64,000 nt of DNA from an uncultured Flavobacteriaceae bacterium (GCA_947500435.1 CANMRV010000010.1:1-64000), one strand, 5' to 3'. Shown: positions 35,084 through 44,172, counted from the stretch's first letter. A program made the numbers and translations. Notes: a model not told the origin generated them from the sequence alone.

Positions 35084-35628
35084 TATTTCTTTTCTTTTTT
35101 TAGATTACCGTCAGCATCATAGAATTTCCAAAGACCAACTTTTTTGTCATTCAATTTGTTCCCCTCTTTATATAGGTAGGTATCACATAATCGAAATGAA
35201 TACCTATAATATTTTTCAAAAGTCTTGAACTTTAAATACTTCTCAGAGTCTAAAAACTCGAATGTTGATTTTGCTGTAGTATCGAACTCCAATAATTTAA
35301 TCTCACAACTCAGACTTCCGGTACCATCATAGATTTTAGTATCAAATGGTACTCCATAGTCATCAGACTTCCATATACCTGATAAAGAGCCATCCTTGAA
35401 ATATTCTTCATAATCACCTATATATTGATAATATACATAGTCTTCCGTATAAAATCTTGCTACCACAGCCTTGAACTTAATATTTCCGTTTTTGTATTTC
35501 GCAACAGAATCGTAGACTATAGTAGGCTTTAGCTGTTCCTTAAACTTCTCATAGCGTTCAGAAAACTGGACCTGTCCACAGACATTATAACAAAAACTCA
35601 AAAGAAGAATTAGAAGAAGGTTTCTCAT
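35080..35628 (-). CDS. Secreted MORN/YwqK-like repeat protein of unknown function
   Basis: 182 residues from ATG 35628. A signal peptide (about 1-19, ending VCG-Q) precedes short repeated strands of the form 'Y-x-x-G-x-x-K/L' (KYKNGNIKFKAV, EYFKDGSLSGIWKSDD, DGTGSLSCEIKL, KKVGLWKFYDADGNLKKEKKY). These are typical of YwqK/MORN-like beta-hairpin repeats. The function is unknown. It is convergent with and overlaps the end of the serine hydrolase gene. Confidence 0.65.
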   Translation of the reverse strand: MRNLLLILLLSFCYNVCGQVQFSERYEKFKEQLKPTIVYDSVAKYKNGNIKFKAVVARFYTEDYVYYQYIGDYEEYFKDGSLSGIWKSDDYGVPFDTKIYDGTGSLSCEIKLLEFDTTAKSTFEFLDSEKYLKFKTFEKYYRYSFRLCDTYLYKEGNKLNDKKVGLWKFYDADGNLKKEKKY

Positions 35629-35708
35629 AATAATTACCTTATATATGAGAACGAGCAATTATTATGCCTATTGTAAGAATCTACGAAGCGTAACGGCTCA
35701 AATCAGAC

Positions 35709-37388
35709 CTAAAGTTTATACCCATCAGGTACCTTTCTGGCCTGGGTTGCTTTCTCAAAAGCGGCCCCCAACCTAAGTAAATCAGCCTCTTTGAATTGCT
35801 TTCCAATAAAAGTCAAACTAATGGGCTCACCGTTTCCTTTATAACCCATAGGTACAGTTAGTGCGGGATATTTAGCGACCGCGGCGTAGCTCGCATAGTA
35901 ATTATTAATCGATAGAATAGCATCCAAATTATGTTTATCCAAAGCGGAATCAAAGAAGTAGCGTCCGTTTATTTCTAACCTTGATATGATTTTTTCCAAT
36001 TCTTCGGCAGAAGTACTATCCGCTAATATTCCCTCAAACCGTGCTTGGCCATAGGGAATTCTCACTAGGGAATCCGCTTTGTTAAAGGCAACGGCATCCG
36101 CTACAGATTTAATTTTTACAGCATTTTTGTCTTTTATCTGGGTTCTTAAATATTTCGGAAGGTCATTTTTCATATCGATATTCAAAATGCTTAAGAAACC
36201 ATCCATGTTAACTTTTGGAGGCGTAAACTCTATGATTTCAGCTCCTAGTTTCTTCAGTTTTTCAATCGTGTTTTTATAGATAGAATCGCGTTCCATCAAG
36301 GTTTTCATTGCTCCCAAGCGCATATCCTTAAATGGAGTTGGATGCAGGCCTGCTGAAATAATTCCCGGAAAATGGTCTTCTATGGATTTTGAATCCAAAG
36401 TATCCTTCCCCGTCATGGCAGATAAAAGGATGGCATTGTCAATGATGTTTCGAGTCATTGGACCCGGCGTGTCCAAAGTACTTGAAATAGGTACGATTCC
36501 TGTTCTACTCAATAAACCTATAGTTGGTTTTAAACCTACAATCGAATTCTTACTACTTGGTGAAAGAATAGAACCTGAAGTTTCTGTACCTACAGCAGCT
36601 ACCGCATAATTGGCAGCCATCGAAGTGCCACTACCCGCACTGGAACCGCCCGTATCAAAAACACGACGTCCGTATGGGTTTAAGGTTTGTCCCCCAACTG
36701 CACTTTGACCATTTGGACAGTTACATAAAAAATTTGCCCATTCACTTAAATTCACTTTCCCAAGAATCAAAGCCCCGTTTTCTTTTAATCGTTTTACGAT
36801 AAAAGCATCTTCCACAATATTATCCATCAAAGCGATAGAACCAGCAGTGGTCTTCATGCCCGAGGTATTGATATTATCTTTTAGCAAAATGGGCATTCCG
36901 TAAATCGGATGCCTAAAACCTGGAGCTGTGCCATCGGAGACCTTCTTGTCTAAAGCCCTAGCTTGATTCACAACTTCTTTGTTAAGTGCAATAACCGTAT
37001 TCAATGTCGTCGCGTTATCCAATTCATATTTATAAATGCGATACAGATAAAACAGGGTCAAGTTTTCATAAGTAAGCTTCCCCTCTTCGAGATGCTTTCG
37101 AATGCTAAATATATTTTGCTCGAGAATTAAGGGTTTCAAGGCTTGGTACTCCGTTTCAGTCATTTTAGTGACTTCTTCATAAAGCGGAAGAAATACCTCA
37201 TTCTTATCCAATACCTTTGATTGAATACGCTTGTAGCGCATTCTTTCGTTCTCATGATTCAGGTTGGCAGCGACTTCTGCGGAATCATTGTACGGCTGCC
37301 ATAGGATGATTTCCTCCTTTTCAACTTTGGGTTGTTCTTTACAGGAAAAAGCGATGAGAAGTAAAAGAACAAAAATCAACTTTTTCAT
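35709..37388 (-). CDS. Amidase signature family lipoprotein
   Basis: 559 residues from ATG 37388 (a GTG two codons upstream is open). Lipobox AFSC near residue 16. The amidase catalytic lysine is in GMPILLKDNINTSG, the glycine/serine-rich stretch reads FDTGGSSAGSGTSMAA (Ala replaces the commoner second Gly), and the nucleophile is in GTETSGSILSPSS. It is therefore an exported amidase, not the GatA subunit of tRNA-dependent amidotransferase. The substrate is unknown. It lies 13 bp after the stop of the DUF2911 gene, likely co-transcribed. Confidence 0.9.
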   Translation of the reverse strand: MKKLIFVLLLLIAFSCKEQPKVEKEEIILWQPYNDSAEVAANLNHENERMRYKRIQSKVLDKNEVFLPLYEEVTKMTETEYQALKPLILEQNIFSIRKHLEEGKLTYENLTLFYLYRIYKYELDNATTLNTVIALNKEVVNQARALDKKVSDGTAPGFRHPIYGMPILLKDNINTSGMKTTAGSIALMDNIVEDAFIVKRLKENGALILGKVNLSEWANFLCNCPNGQSAVGGQTLNPYGRRVFDTGGSSAGSGTSMAANYAVAAVGTETSGSILSPSSKNSIVGLKPTIGLLSRTGIVPISSTLDTPGPMTRNIIDNAILLSAMTGKDTLDSKSIEDHFPGIISAGLHPTPFKDMRLGAMKTLMERDSIYKNTIEKLKKLGAEIIEFTPPKVNMDGFLSILNIDMKNDLPKYLRTQIKDKNAVKIKSVADAVAFNKADSLVRIPYGQARFEGILADSTSAEELEKIISRLEINGRYFFDSALDKHNLDAILSINNYYASYAAVAKYPALTVPMGYKGNGEPISLTFIGKQFKEADLLRLGAAFEKATQARKVPDGYKL

Positions 37389-37401
37389 GGTCACCAGATA
37401 T

Positions 37402-38277
37402 TTAGTTTTTTAGTTTTCCCTTCCACAAATCAATGTTTTTTTGATTCATGCGTACAAATTCATCTTTACCTTGCTCTTGTGCCAGTTCCAAGGATTTTTG
37501 AGCGGACTTTATTGCGGATTTATAATCCTTTAAAGCTGCTTCGGCCAATGACCTTACTCTATGGAAATAATATGTATCACCACCTAATTCCAAAGCTTTG
37601 TTTAGATAAGCTAGCGCTTCCGGATACCTTATACCCTGTTCTACATAATATCTCGCCGTTTCATAATAGGTTTGGGCAGATGGACCAGGTTGTAGTGCTT
37701 TTGAAATCTGTTCTTCCATCATTCCCTTAGTATCAACTGCTATCGGAATTACTACTTTGGTATTTTCCCAATGCCAAACCATTTCGGCCTCGTCATGAGT
37801 GATATTGTCAAAGTATATCAAAAAATTCTCTTGAAAACTTGCCTTGGAATCAGGTTCTATCTTCACACGAAAAGCATCCTCTTCAGGATTGTAGTTTTTT
37901 CTGCCATCGCCCCAATGTGTTGTGTTTTTATGAAAAACAACCTCCCATTCGTTTTCTTCGGGAAAAGCATATAAGGCATAGGTTCCCTCAGAAAGGGTAT
38001 TTCCTAAAACGGATACATCAGTATCAATAGTGATTTTGGTAGACTCATTTGCACCTACACGCCAAATTCTTCCATAAGGGACTAAACCCTTTTTTCCGTC
38101 AGAAAGATTTCCGAAGACTTTGCGACCGCGTACTGCAGGTCTTGAATAGTCGACTTTAATGGTTGTAAAACCCACTTCTTGGGTGACGGCCGCAGCTGGG
38201 CTTGCTTTGGGGTGATTTAGTTGTGCAGAACTATAGATTCCGACAAAGAGAAAAAAAAGCAGTATGATTTTTTTCAT
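37402..38277 (-). CDS. DUF2911 secreted protein with TPR-like tail
   Basis: 291 residues. A signal peptide (ending YSSAQ) precedes the DUF2911 domain (about 25-185): SPAAAVTQEVGFTTIKVDYS, RPAVRGRKVFG, GRIWRVGANESTKITI, GTYALYAFPEENEWEVVFHK. Residues about 205-285 contain two tetratricopeptide-like units (YPEALAYLNKALELG; YKSAIKSAQKSLELA). The family is widespread in Bacteroidota and has no assigned biochemistry. It lies 54 bp downstream of ftsY and 13 bp upstream of the amidase gene. Confidence 0.88.
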   Translation of the reverse strand: MKKIILLFFLFVGIYSSAQLNHPKASPAAAVTQEVGFTTIKVDYSRPAVRGRKVFGNLSDGKKGLVPYGRIWRVGANESTKITIDTDVSVLGNTLSEGTYALYAFPEENEWEVVFHKNTTHWGDGRKNYNPEEDAFRVKIEPDSKASFQENFLIYFDNITHDEAEMVWHWENTKVVIPIAVDTKGMMEEQISKALQPGPSAQTYYETARYYVEQGIRYPEALAYLNKALELGGDTYYFHRVRSLAEAALKDYKSAIKSAQKSLELAQEQGKDEFVRMNQKNIDLWKGKLKN

Positions 38278-38331
38278 TTGAATAATTTTAAAAAGTGACT
38301 TGAAGTCATATTCAAGTCTTGTTGGCAGATG

Positions 38332-39288
38332 CTAAATACTGAAAAAGGAATCGACAAACTCATGTTTGTTGAAAACCTGAAGGTCTTCAATACCTTCCCC
38401 CACTCCAATGTATTTTACAGGAATCTGAAATTGGTCTGAGATACCGATAACAACACCACCCTTGGCTGTTCCATCCAATTTTGTCACAGCTAAAGACGTT
38501 ACCTCAGTTGCTTTGGTGAATTGTTTGGCCTGTTCAAAAGCATTTTGCCCCGTAGAACCATCAAGTACTAGAAGCACATCATGCGGGGTATCATCCACTA
38601 CCTTTTGCATCACTCTTTTTATCTTAGAAAGTTCATTCATCAGATTTACCTTATTGTGAAGTCTACCGGCCGTATCTATAATCACAACATCGGCATCTTG
38701 AGTAACGGCAGAACTCAAAGTATCAAAAGCGACCGAAGCTGGATCGCTACCCATTTTTTGTTTTACCAGAGGAACATCAACTCTCTTAGCCCAAACTTCC
38801 AATTGGTCAATGGCGGCAGCTCTAAAAGTATCACCTGCACCCAAAACAACCTTTAAGCCTTGTTGTTTGAACTGATGCGCCAATTTTCCAATGGTAGTAG
38901 TTTTACCTACTCCGTTGACTCCGACAACCATTATAACATAGGGTTTCTTATCTTTCGGAATACTGAACTCCACATCTTCACCTACATTGGTTTCGGAAAG
39001 TAGTCCAGCGATTTCTTCGCGGAGAATCTTATTCAATTCGTCAGTACCAACATACTTGTCTTTGGCCGCCCGTGCTTCGATACGATCTATGATTTTTAGC
39101 GTTGTATCAACTCCAACATCCGAAGAAACCAATACTTCCTCAAGATTATCCAGGACGTCATCATCAACCTTTGACTTACCCGCTACGGCCTTCGTCATCT
39201 TAGAGAAAAAGGTCGTTTTCGTTTTCTCCAGTCCCTTATCTAAAGTTTCCTTTTTCTTGGAGGAAAATATATTTTTAAATAAACTCAT
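38332..39288 (-). CDS. ftsY: Signal recognition particle receptor FtsY
   Basis: 318 residues, short because the acidic N-terminal region is minimal, as in many Bacteroidota. The N (helical) domain is followed by the SRP GTPase: P-loop VVGVNGVGKTTTIGKLA near residues 120-136, GAGDTFRAAAIDQLEVWA, DTAGRLHN, TKLDGTAKGG and the closing GVGEGIEDLQVF. It targets ribosome-SRP complexes to the inner membrane. A terminator separates it from the upstream DUF4295-rpmG-rpmB unit, so it probably has its own promoter. Confidence 0.97.
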   Translation of the reverse strand: MSLFKNIFSSKKKETLDKGLEKTKTTFFSKMTKAVAGKSKVDDDVLDNLEEVLVSSDVGVDTTLKIIDRIEARAAKDKYVGTDELNKILREEIAGLLSETNVGEDVEFSIPKDKKPYVIMVVGVNGVGKTTTIGKLAHQFKQQGLKVVLGAGDTFRAAAIDQLEVWAKRVDVPLVKQKMGSDPASVAFDTLSSAVTQDADVVIIDTAGRLHNKVNLMNELSKIKRVMQKVVDDTPHDVLLVLDGSTGQNAFEQAKQFTKATEVTSLAVTKLDGTAKGGVVIGISDQFQIPVKYIGVGEGIEDLQVFNKHEFVDSFFSI

Positions 39289-39377
39289 AGTGTTTTAATC
39301 CGCTTTTTTCAAAGATAGAGAACTTAGGGATATTTTAGAGGTTGAACTTTGCTGAAAAAACCATTCTAACTTACAGA

Positions 39378-39430
39378 CCCTGAATTCATTTCAGGGTAAA
39401 AAAAAGCCCCTTTCTTTCGAAAGGGGCTTT
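39378..39430 (-). terminator. Double hairpin terminator after the rpmB-rpmG-DUF4295 operon
   Basis: On the minus strand, a perfect 12-bp stem AAAGCCCCTTTC / GAAAGGGGCTTT (39403-39414, 39419-39430) ends in a T run. A second hairpin CCCTGAA / TTCAGGG (39378-39396) follows it. Confidence 0.92.
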
Positions 39431-39451
39431 GCAACTATTCTTGGTAGTTTG

Positions 39452-39604
39452 TTATTTCTTAGCAATCCACTCATTCACCTTTTCGGGTGCCATTACAGAT
39501 TCAACGAAAGTATACGCTCCACTTTTCGGAGATTTAACCATTTTAATGGCCTTCGTTAATCTTTTTGAACTTGTCTGTAAACTTGCTACGGTCTTCTTTG
39601 CCAT
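39452..39604 (-). CDS. DUF4295 small protein
   Basis: 50 residues beginning MAKKTVASLQTSSKRLTKAI and ending VNEWIAKK. Very basic and lysine-rich. DUF4295 is a short family found in Bacteroidota directly after rpmB and rpmG, as here, so a ribosome-associated role is suspected but unproven. It lies 63 bp after the rpmG stop; that gap is filled by a palindromic repeat. The strong terminator follows. Confidence 0.9.
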   Translation of the reverse strand: MAKKTVASLQTSSKRLTKAIKMVKSPKSGAYTFVESVMAPEKVNEWIAKK

Positions 39605-39623
39605 GAGTACTTAATTTTATTGT

Positions 39624-39668
39624 CATTCTCGTGCCTGTGCTGAACTCGTTTCAGTAAAGGCGAGAATC
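39624..39668. repeat. Palindromic intergenic element, copy 1
   Basis: Nested inverted repeat: outer arms ATTCTCG / CGAGAAT and inner arms CTGAA / TTTCAG around CTCG. It shares the core CCTTTACTGAAACGAGTTCA (read on the minus strand) with 55964-56006. It fills the rpmG-DUF4295 gap and touches the rpmG stop codon. Confidence 0.8.
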
Positions 39669-39850
39669 TATTTTATCTCTTTATGAACGGTCATTCTCTT
39701 TAAGATAGGATTGAATTTTTTAATTTCCATCCTTTCTGGAGTATTCTTCTTATTCTTGGTAGTGATGTAACGTGAAGTACCTGGCTGACCAGATTCTTTA
39801 TGCTCTGTACACTCTAAAATTACCTGAATTCTATTTCCTTTTTTTGCCAT
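39668..39850 (-). CDS. rpmG: 50S ribosomal protein L33
   Basis: 60 residues, normal for bL33: MAKKGNRIQVILECTEHK, SRYITTKNKKNTPERMEIKKFNP. It has one cysteine and lacks the CxxC pairs of the zinc-binding form, so it is a zinc-independent type. It is encoded 21 bp after rpmB in the ribosomal mini-operon rpmB-rpmG-DUF4295. Confidence 0.97.
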   Translation of the reverse strand: MAKKGNRIQVILECTEHKESGQPGTSRYITTKNKKNTPERMEIKKFNPILKRMTVHKEIK

Positions 39851-39871
39851 CGTAATCTAAATTTTTCCAGA

Positions 39872-40108
39872 TTATTTCAAAATCCCTTGTGCCTTCGCCT
39901 CTTTCAAAACAGCCGAAATACCCTTTTTATTGATTGTCTTTAATGCCTTGGCAGAAACTTTCAAAGTTACCCAACGGTCTTCTTCAGGAATATAAAAACG
40001 CTTTTTAGATAGATTTACATTAAATCTTCTTCTCGTTTTATTGACCGAGAAGGAAACATTGTTCCCGAACATCGCTCTTTTTCCCGTAATTTCACAAACT
40101 TTTGACAT
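39872..40108 (-). CDS. rpmB: 50S ribosomal protein L28
   Basis: 78 residues, normal for bL28. MSKVCEITGKRAMFGNNVSFSVN and the RRFNVNLSKKRFYIPEEDRWVTLKVS stretch are the family landmarks. It lacks the zinc-binding cysteine set (one Cys only). It is the first gene of the mini-operon; an AT-rich leader of about 65 bp separates it from cinA. Confidence 0.97.
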   Translation of the reverse strand: MSKVCEITGKRAMFGNNVSFSVNKTRRRFNVNLSKKRFYIPEEDRWVTLKVSAKALKTINKKGISAVLKEAKAQGILK

Positions 40109-40173
40109 CGTGCTGATTTTTTTAAACAGGATGCAAATTTATATCTTTTTTACGGTTCGAACAAAATTCTAAA

Positions 40174-41424
40174 TCAGAATTTTAAAATTTCTTTTTGAAG
40201 CAGCTCAAAAGCCTTATTTACAGACTTTTGCACGATTCTTTCCCTATGATTACCCATCATAAATTTTTGTGCAAAAACCCCTTTTGGAGTGGCGATACCA
40301 ATATAAACTGTTCCTACATCGGCATCTGAGTCTCCTTTGGTCGGACCGGCGTTGCCAGTTGTGGCTATGGCAAAGTCGGTTTTCATCAATTTTTGAACGT
40401 TTTCGGCCATTGCTTTAGCAACTTCTTCGCTTACAACTGAATGTTCTTCAACCAATGACCTAGGAACCTTTAACACTTCTATTTTCGCTTCTGTGGCATA
40501 ACTAACTACGCTGCCCTTGAAATATGCCGAGGCACCTGGTATAGTAGTAATATGCTCTGCGATTTTACCTCCTGTAAAGCTCTCAGCAGTTGCCAAGGTG
40601 AAGCCTTTTGAAGTAATCAGTTTTGCAACCACCTCTTCAAGCGTTTCTTCATCTTCAAGGCCATAAATAATATCACCAATCAACGGAGGCAGTTTTTGCA
40701 TCTCTTCTTCCACAGATTTGGCCAATACATCTTTATCAGGTCCTTTTGCTGTTAACCGCAAACGCACCTTTCCCAAATTCGGCAAATAGGCCAATTTTAT
40801 AAAGGATGGCAAGTTGTTTTCCCAATCCTCGATTTTTTCGGCAATGGCACTCTCCCCAAGTCCATAAGTGACCAAAGTTTTATGAAGAATATAAGGCCGC
40901 TCAAACTCTTCCACTATTTTCGGAATGACGGCATTGGTAATCAAATTCTTCATTTCAAAAGGTACTCCCGGTAGGGATACATAAACCGTATTATCTTCTT
41001 TCATCCACATTCCTGGAGCCGTGCCATAAGCATTGTGTAATGCAATAGCTTTAGAAGGAATTAGCGACTGATCCCGATTAATTTCAGAGATTTTAGTAGT
41101 TGTAATGTACTTTTTGAAAAGCACCTCGATGTGAGCTAAAACCCTTTCATCCCTAACAAGGCTGTCATCAAAGTATTCACAAAAAGTATGTTTGGTAATA
41201 TCGTCTTTTGTGGGACCCAACCCGCCGGTAACAATAACCACTTGAGCTCGACTTTTGGCATCTGCAAGCGCACTCAAAATATGTTGGCGTTCATCTTGAA
41301 CAGAAGTAACCTGATAGACAGACACCCCAATTTTATTTAGTTCTTTGGCTATGAAAGCAGAATTGGTATCGACAATTTGGCCAATGAGAATTTCATCGCC
41401 GATAGTAATGATTTCTGCTATCAT
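40174..41424 (-). CDS. cinA: CinA-family protein (nicotinamide-nucleotide amidohydrolase)
   Basis: 416 residues. The N-terminal MoCF/COG1058 domain (about 1-170) has MIAEIITIGDEILIGQIVDTNS and VIVTGGLGPTKDDIT. The C-terminal CinA domain (about 255-416) has TLATAESFTGGKIAEHITTIPGAS, with the catalytic-type Ser, and ATTGNAGPTKGD. It probably hydrolyses NMN or ADP-ribose in pyridine nucleotide recycling; its link to competence is historical. The next minus-strand gene upstream is the Hpt protein, 17 bp before the start. Confidence 0.94.
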   Translation of the reverse strand: MIAEIITIGDEILIGQIVDTNSAFIAKELNKIGVSVYQVTSVQDERQHILSALADAKSRAQVVIVTGGLGPTKDDITKHTFCEYFDDSLVRDERVLAHIEVLFKKYITTTKISEINRDQSLIPSKAIALHNAYGTAPGMWMKEDNTVYVSLPGVPFEMKNLITNAVIPKIVEEFERPYILHKTLVTYGLGESAIAEKIEDWENNLPSFIKLAYLPNLGKVRLRLTAKGPDKDVLAKSVEEEMQKLPPLIGDIIYGLEDEETLEEVVAKLITSKGFTLATAESFTGGKIAEHITTIPGASAYFKGSVVSYATEAKIEVLKVPRSLVEEHSVVSEEVAKAMAENVQKLMKTDFAIATTGNAGPTKGDSDADVGTVYIGIATPKGVFAQKFMMGNHRERIVQKSVNKAFELLQKEILKF

Positions 41425-41441
41425 TATAAAATTCTAGTAAA

Positions 41442-41780
41442 TTATAGATTGAAATCTTTTCGAAGCTCGGACACCACCTGTTCAATGTCTTTTTTCAAAC
41501 TCGGAAAAATCGACTGAATCTCTGACATATTTGCAGCGCTTTTACCCAATGTCTCTATTTCTAGCGCAGCGGCACGGGTCTGTTCCATTCCTAGTAAGTC
41601 AACGTTAGGTTTTATCTTGTGTGCTAATTGATATACCTGCTCGTAATTGCTCGTATTCAATGCATGCTCTAATCCTTCTAAATCTTGAGGTACTTCCTCT
41701 AAAAAAACCGAGATTACAGAATTGATGAAATCATCATCCCCATCAGCCATTTCATTAATCTTGTCTAAACTGTATATCAT
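41442..41780 (-). CDS. Hpt-domain phosphotransfer protein
   Basis: 112 residues, all helical, no membrane segment. The phosphoacceptor histidine lies in QLAHKIKPNVDLLGM (near residue 53), within a typical four-helix Hpt bundle. Such stand-alone modules carry phosphate between hybrid sensor kinases and response regulators; no partner is encoded nearby. Its ATG overlaps the stop of the preceding FAH-family gene by one base (TAATG), suggesting coupling. Confidence 0.88.
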   Translation of the reverse strand: MIYSLDKINEMADGDDDFINSVISVFLEEVPQDLEGLEHALNTSNYEQVYQLAHKIKPNVDLLGMEQTRAAALEIETLGKSAANMSEIQSIFPSLKKDIEQVVSELRKDFNL

Positions 41781-42391
41781 TATTTGATTTTAACGGTAAA
41801 TAATTCTTGACCTTCCAATACACCGGAAAGATAGTCATTTGCCTGTATTTTACCAACCCCCGCGGGGGTTCCCGTAAAAATAATATCGCCTTTTTTTAAC
41901 ATAAAAAATTTAGAAACATAAGAAATCAATTCGTCAATCTTCCACAACATTAGACTGGTATTGCCCTTCTGGACTTCCTCTTGATTTTTATATAGTGAAA
42001 AACTCAAATTATTTAAATCTTCAAAATTTGATATATTGAGCCATTTTCCTACAACGGCAGCACCGTCAAAGCCTTTTGCTTTCTCCCATGGCAGTCCTTT
42101 TTCTTTTAATTTAGACTGTAAGTCACGTGCTGTAAAGTCAATTCCCAATCCGATTTCATCATAATATTTGTTCGCAAACATTTTATCAATATGCTTGCCA
42201 ACTTTTTTGATTTTCACCAAAACCTCAACTTCATAGTGTATCTCGTTTGAGAACTCGGGAATATAAAAGTCTTGCTCTTTAGGAAGAACAGCAGAATCTG
42301 GCTTTATAAAAACAACAGGTTCTTCTGGGCGTTCATTCGAAAGCTCCTTAATGTGATCCGTATAATTTCGGCCTATGCAGATTATTTTCAT
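41780..42391 (-). CDS. Fumarylacetoacetate hydrolase family protein
   Basis: 203 residues, single FAH domain of the short type. Landmarks: IICIGRNYTDHIKEL, PVVFIKPDSAVL, metal-binding acids in IHYEVEVLVKI and LGIDFTARDLQSKLKEKG, LPWEKAKGFDGAAVVGKW, and IFTGTPAGVGKI. Members hydrolyse or isomerise 2-oxo acids (acylpyruvases, oxaloacetate decarboxylases). The exact substrate is unknown. It is one base short of overlapping the neighbouring surface-protein gene and coupled to the Hpt gene. Confidence 0.9.
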   Translation of the reverse strand: MKIICIGRNYTDHIKELSNERPEEPVVFIKPDSAVLPKEQDFYIPEFSNEIHYEVEVLVKIKKVGKHIDKMFANKYYDEIGLGIDFTARDLQSKLKEKGLPWEKAKGFDGAAVVGKWLNISNFEDLNNLSFSLYKNQEEVQKGNTSLMLWKIDELISYVSKFFMLKKGDIIFTGTPAGVGKIQANDYLSGVLEGQELFTVKIK

Positions 42392-42392
42392 A

Positions 42393-43307
42393 CTACTCCT
42401 TTATCAACTTTAGACTTATAGCAGGAATAAAATTCTGAGAATTGTTTCTTGAACGTACCCTAAAATCTGTCCACTCCCCCATACCATAAATCATTACCTT
42501 ATAGTTCTGATTTTGGGTGTAGATTCCTCTAAAGGTAGGAGCAAAACGATCCTCAACCATTTTTTTATTGGTCAATGGATTAATCTCTTTTTGTATGTAC
42601 CAATTGCTAGGTACAAACAACCATTCTAAACCAACATAAATTCCCCTTTGTGGTACTTCTATATTAAATGCCGCAAGGTCTATGGAGACATAATCCTTCT
42701 TAACATTATGTTCTAAAACAATACTTTTACGAAGTAAATCTCCGCTTGGTTTTTTGGTTACTGGATCTACATCATAAATACGGATTCTAAATTTAGCCGA
42801 TTCGCGCTTGAAATTTTCATTTTTCTTCAGAAAGACCGTTACCTTATCCACATACTTCTTTTGTGCGCCAATATTGGGAAAGTACAGTCCCAACACCCAA
42901 GGTGTAGCGGAAGAGGAAAAACCGCTGGTAAGACTATAGCTGCTTATCGGATTTAGAACATCAGAATTGCCAAAATTTTCTACAACCACCACCTCATCCA
43001 ATTCAAAGGATTCCTCAATCATATCAATTCTCTTGGATTCATATAATACCTTGGCATCAATAATAGTATCATTGTAACCTAAGGAAGATATGTGTACTTG
43101 ACGCTCAAGAAAATGTGTGGGAATATCCAAATAAAAATGCCCTTGTTCATCTGTAGACGAGCCCTTCAACGTATTCAAAAAACTTAGATTCACATAAGGA
43201 ATAGGTTCCTTCGTTTTACCGTCATAAACATGGCCTTCAAAAAGCACTTCTTGCGCCTGCATTTGAAAAGCCATGAGTAGCAATAGGGGGAACAGCATGT
43301 ATCTCAT
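42393..43307 (-). CDS. Exported protein with carboxypeptidase-regulatory-like domain
   Basis: 304 residues. A signal peptide (ending QMQA-Q) is followed by a carboxypeptidase-regulatory-like beta sandwich (about 22-105: FEGHVYDGKTKEPIPYVNLSFL, STDEQGHFYLDIP, VHISSLGYND). A second beta-rich domain of about 180 residues carries VDKVTVFLKKNENF and AKFRIRIYDVDP. Probably a surface or periplasmic structural protein; I know no specific function. It lies directly downstream of the exonuclease gene without a gap. Confidence 0.75.
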   Translation of the reverse strand: MRYMLFPLLLLMAFQMQAQEVLFEGHVYDGKTKEPIPYVNLSFLNTLKGSSTDEQGHFYLDIPTHFLERQVHISSLGYNDTIIDAKVLYESKRIDMIEESFELDEVVVVENFGNSDVLNPISSYSLTSGFSSSATPWVLGLYFPNIGAQKKYVDKVTVFLKKNENFKRESAKFRIRIYDVDPVTKKPSGDLLRKSIVLEHNVKKDYVSIDLAAFNIEVPQRGIYVGLEWLFVPSNWYIQKEINPLTNKKMVEDRFAPTFRGIYTQNQNYKVMIYGMGEWTDFRVRSRNNSQNFIPAISLKLIKE

Positions 43308-44090
43308 TTAACCTAACTTATTGTTTAACTTACTAAGTTTGATCTGGGTTAATACTTTCTTTGTATACAATGGAAAATCTGCATTTAGTATCCAACTAAA
43401 ATAGCCAGGTTCTTTTTCTAAAACATCATTTACCTTTTTGCCCTTATGCTTTCCGAAAGCAAACATTTCCTCGTCATCTTCATCCCAAACGATAAATCCT
43501 GCAAAGTCCACGGTGCGTTTATGAGAGGAGAATTCTGCTAATTTTTTAATGTTGTTTTCTAACTCAGGATAACGGTCTAATTGCGACAAAAGCACTTCGT
43601 AAGTAGCCAGGGTATCTGCTTCAGCACTATGGGCATCTGTTAAATCCTTATCGCAATAAAACTTATAGGCGGCGGAAAGCGTTCTTTTTTCCATCTTGTG
43701 AAAAATAGTCTGTACATCAACAGCCACCGTATTCTTCATATCAAAATCTACATCTGCCCTGAGCATTTCCTCTGCCAATAGTGGAATGTCAAATCTGTCG
43801 GAATTAAATCCCCCCAAATCACTATCCTTTATCATCGTGTAGACCTCTTTGGATAATTCTTTAAAAGTAGGTTCATTCGCGACTTTAGCATCCGTAATAC
43901 CATGAATAGCCGCGGATTCAGCTGGAATAGGCATCTCTGGATTCACCAACCACGTTTTGCTCTCCTTATTCCCATTTGGAAAAATTTTTAGAATAGATAT
44001 TTCTACAATACGATCTTTGGCAACATTGATACCAGTGGTTTCTAAATCAAAAAAACATATTGGTCGGGTCAGCTTTAATTCCATCTTCAT
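43308..44090 (-). CDS. DEDDh 3'-5' exonuclease (DnaQ-like)
   Basis: 260 residues. The exonuclease domain (about 8-180) shows ExoI FFDLETTGINV, ExoII GGFNSDRFDIPLLAEE, and ExoIII DAHSAEADTLATYE with the catalytic His, so all DEDDh residues are present. The C-terminal region (about 205-250) has FGKHKGKKVNDV and PGYFSWILNADFP, a module also seen in exonuclease X-like proteins and related to DUF3820. Probably a DNA-repair or RNA-processing nuclease, not the polymerase III epsilon subunit (inference). Confidence 0.9.
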   Translation of the reverse strand: MKMELKLTRPICFFDLETTGINVAKDRIVEISILKIFPNGNKESKTWLVNPEMPIPAESAAIHGITDAKVANEPTFKELSKEVYTMIKDSDLGGFNSDRFDIPLLAEEMLRADVDFDMKNTVAVDVQTIFHKMEKRTLSAAYKFYCDKDLTDAHSAEADTLATYEVLLSQLDRYPELENNIKKLAEFSSHKRTVDFAGFIVWDEDDEEMFAFGKHKGKKVNDVLEKEPGYFSWILNADFPLYTKKVLTQIKLSKLNNKLG

Positions 44091-44172
44091 TGATTGTTTA
44101 CCACAAAGATAATTAGAAGGATGCTTGATTTTATTTTATGCGTATATTAATTCTTATAATTCTAGAATATTC

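Noticed and set aside
35709..37388. GatA subunit of tRNA amidotransferase
   Set aside because: It has a lipoprotein signal and lies without gatB/gatC; an exported amidase is the better reading.
40174..41424. CinA as evidence for a competence locus
   Set aside because: No competence genes are adjacent; the domain set fits a pyridine nucleotide salvage enzyme.
41442..41780. Hpt protein as part of a local two-component phosphorelay
   Set aside because: No histidine kinase or response regulator is encoded nearby; only the stand-alone Hpt module can be supported.
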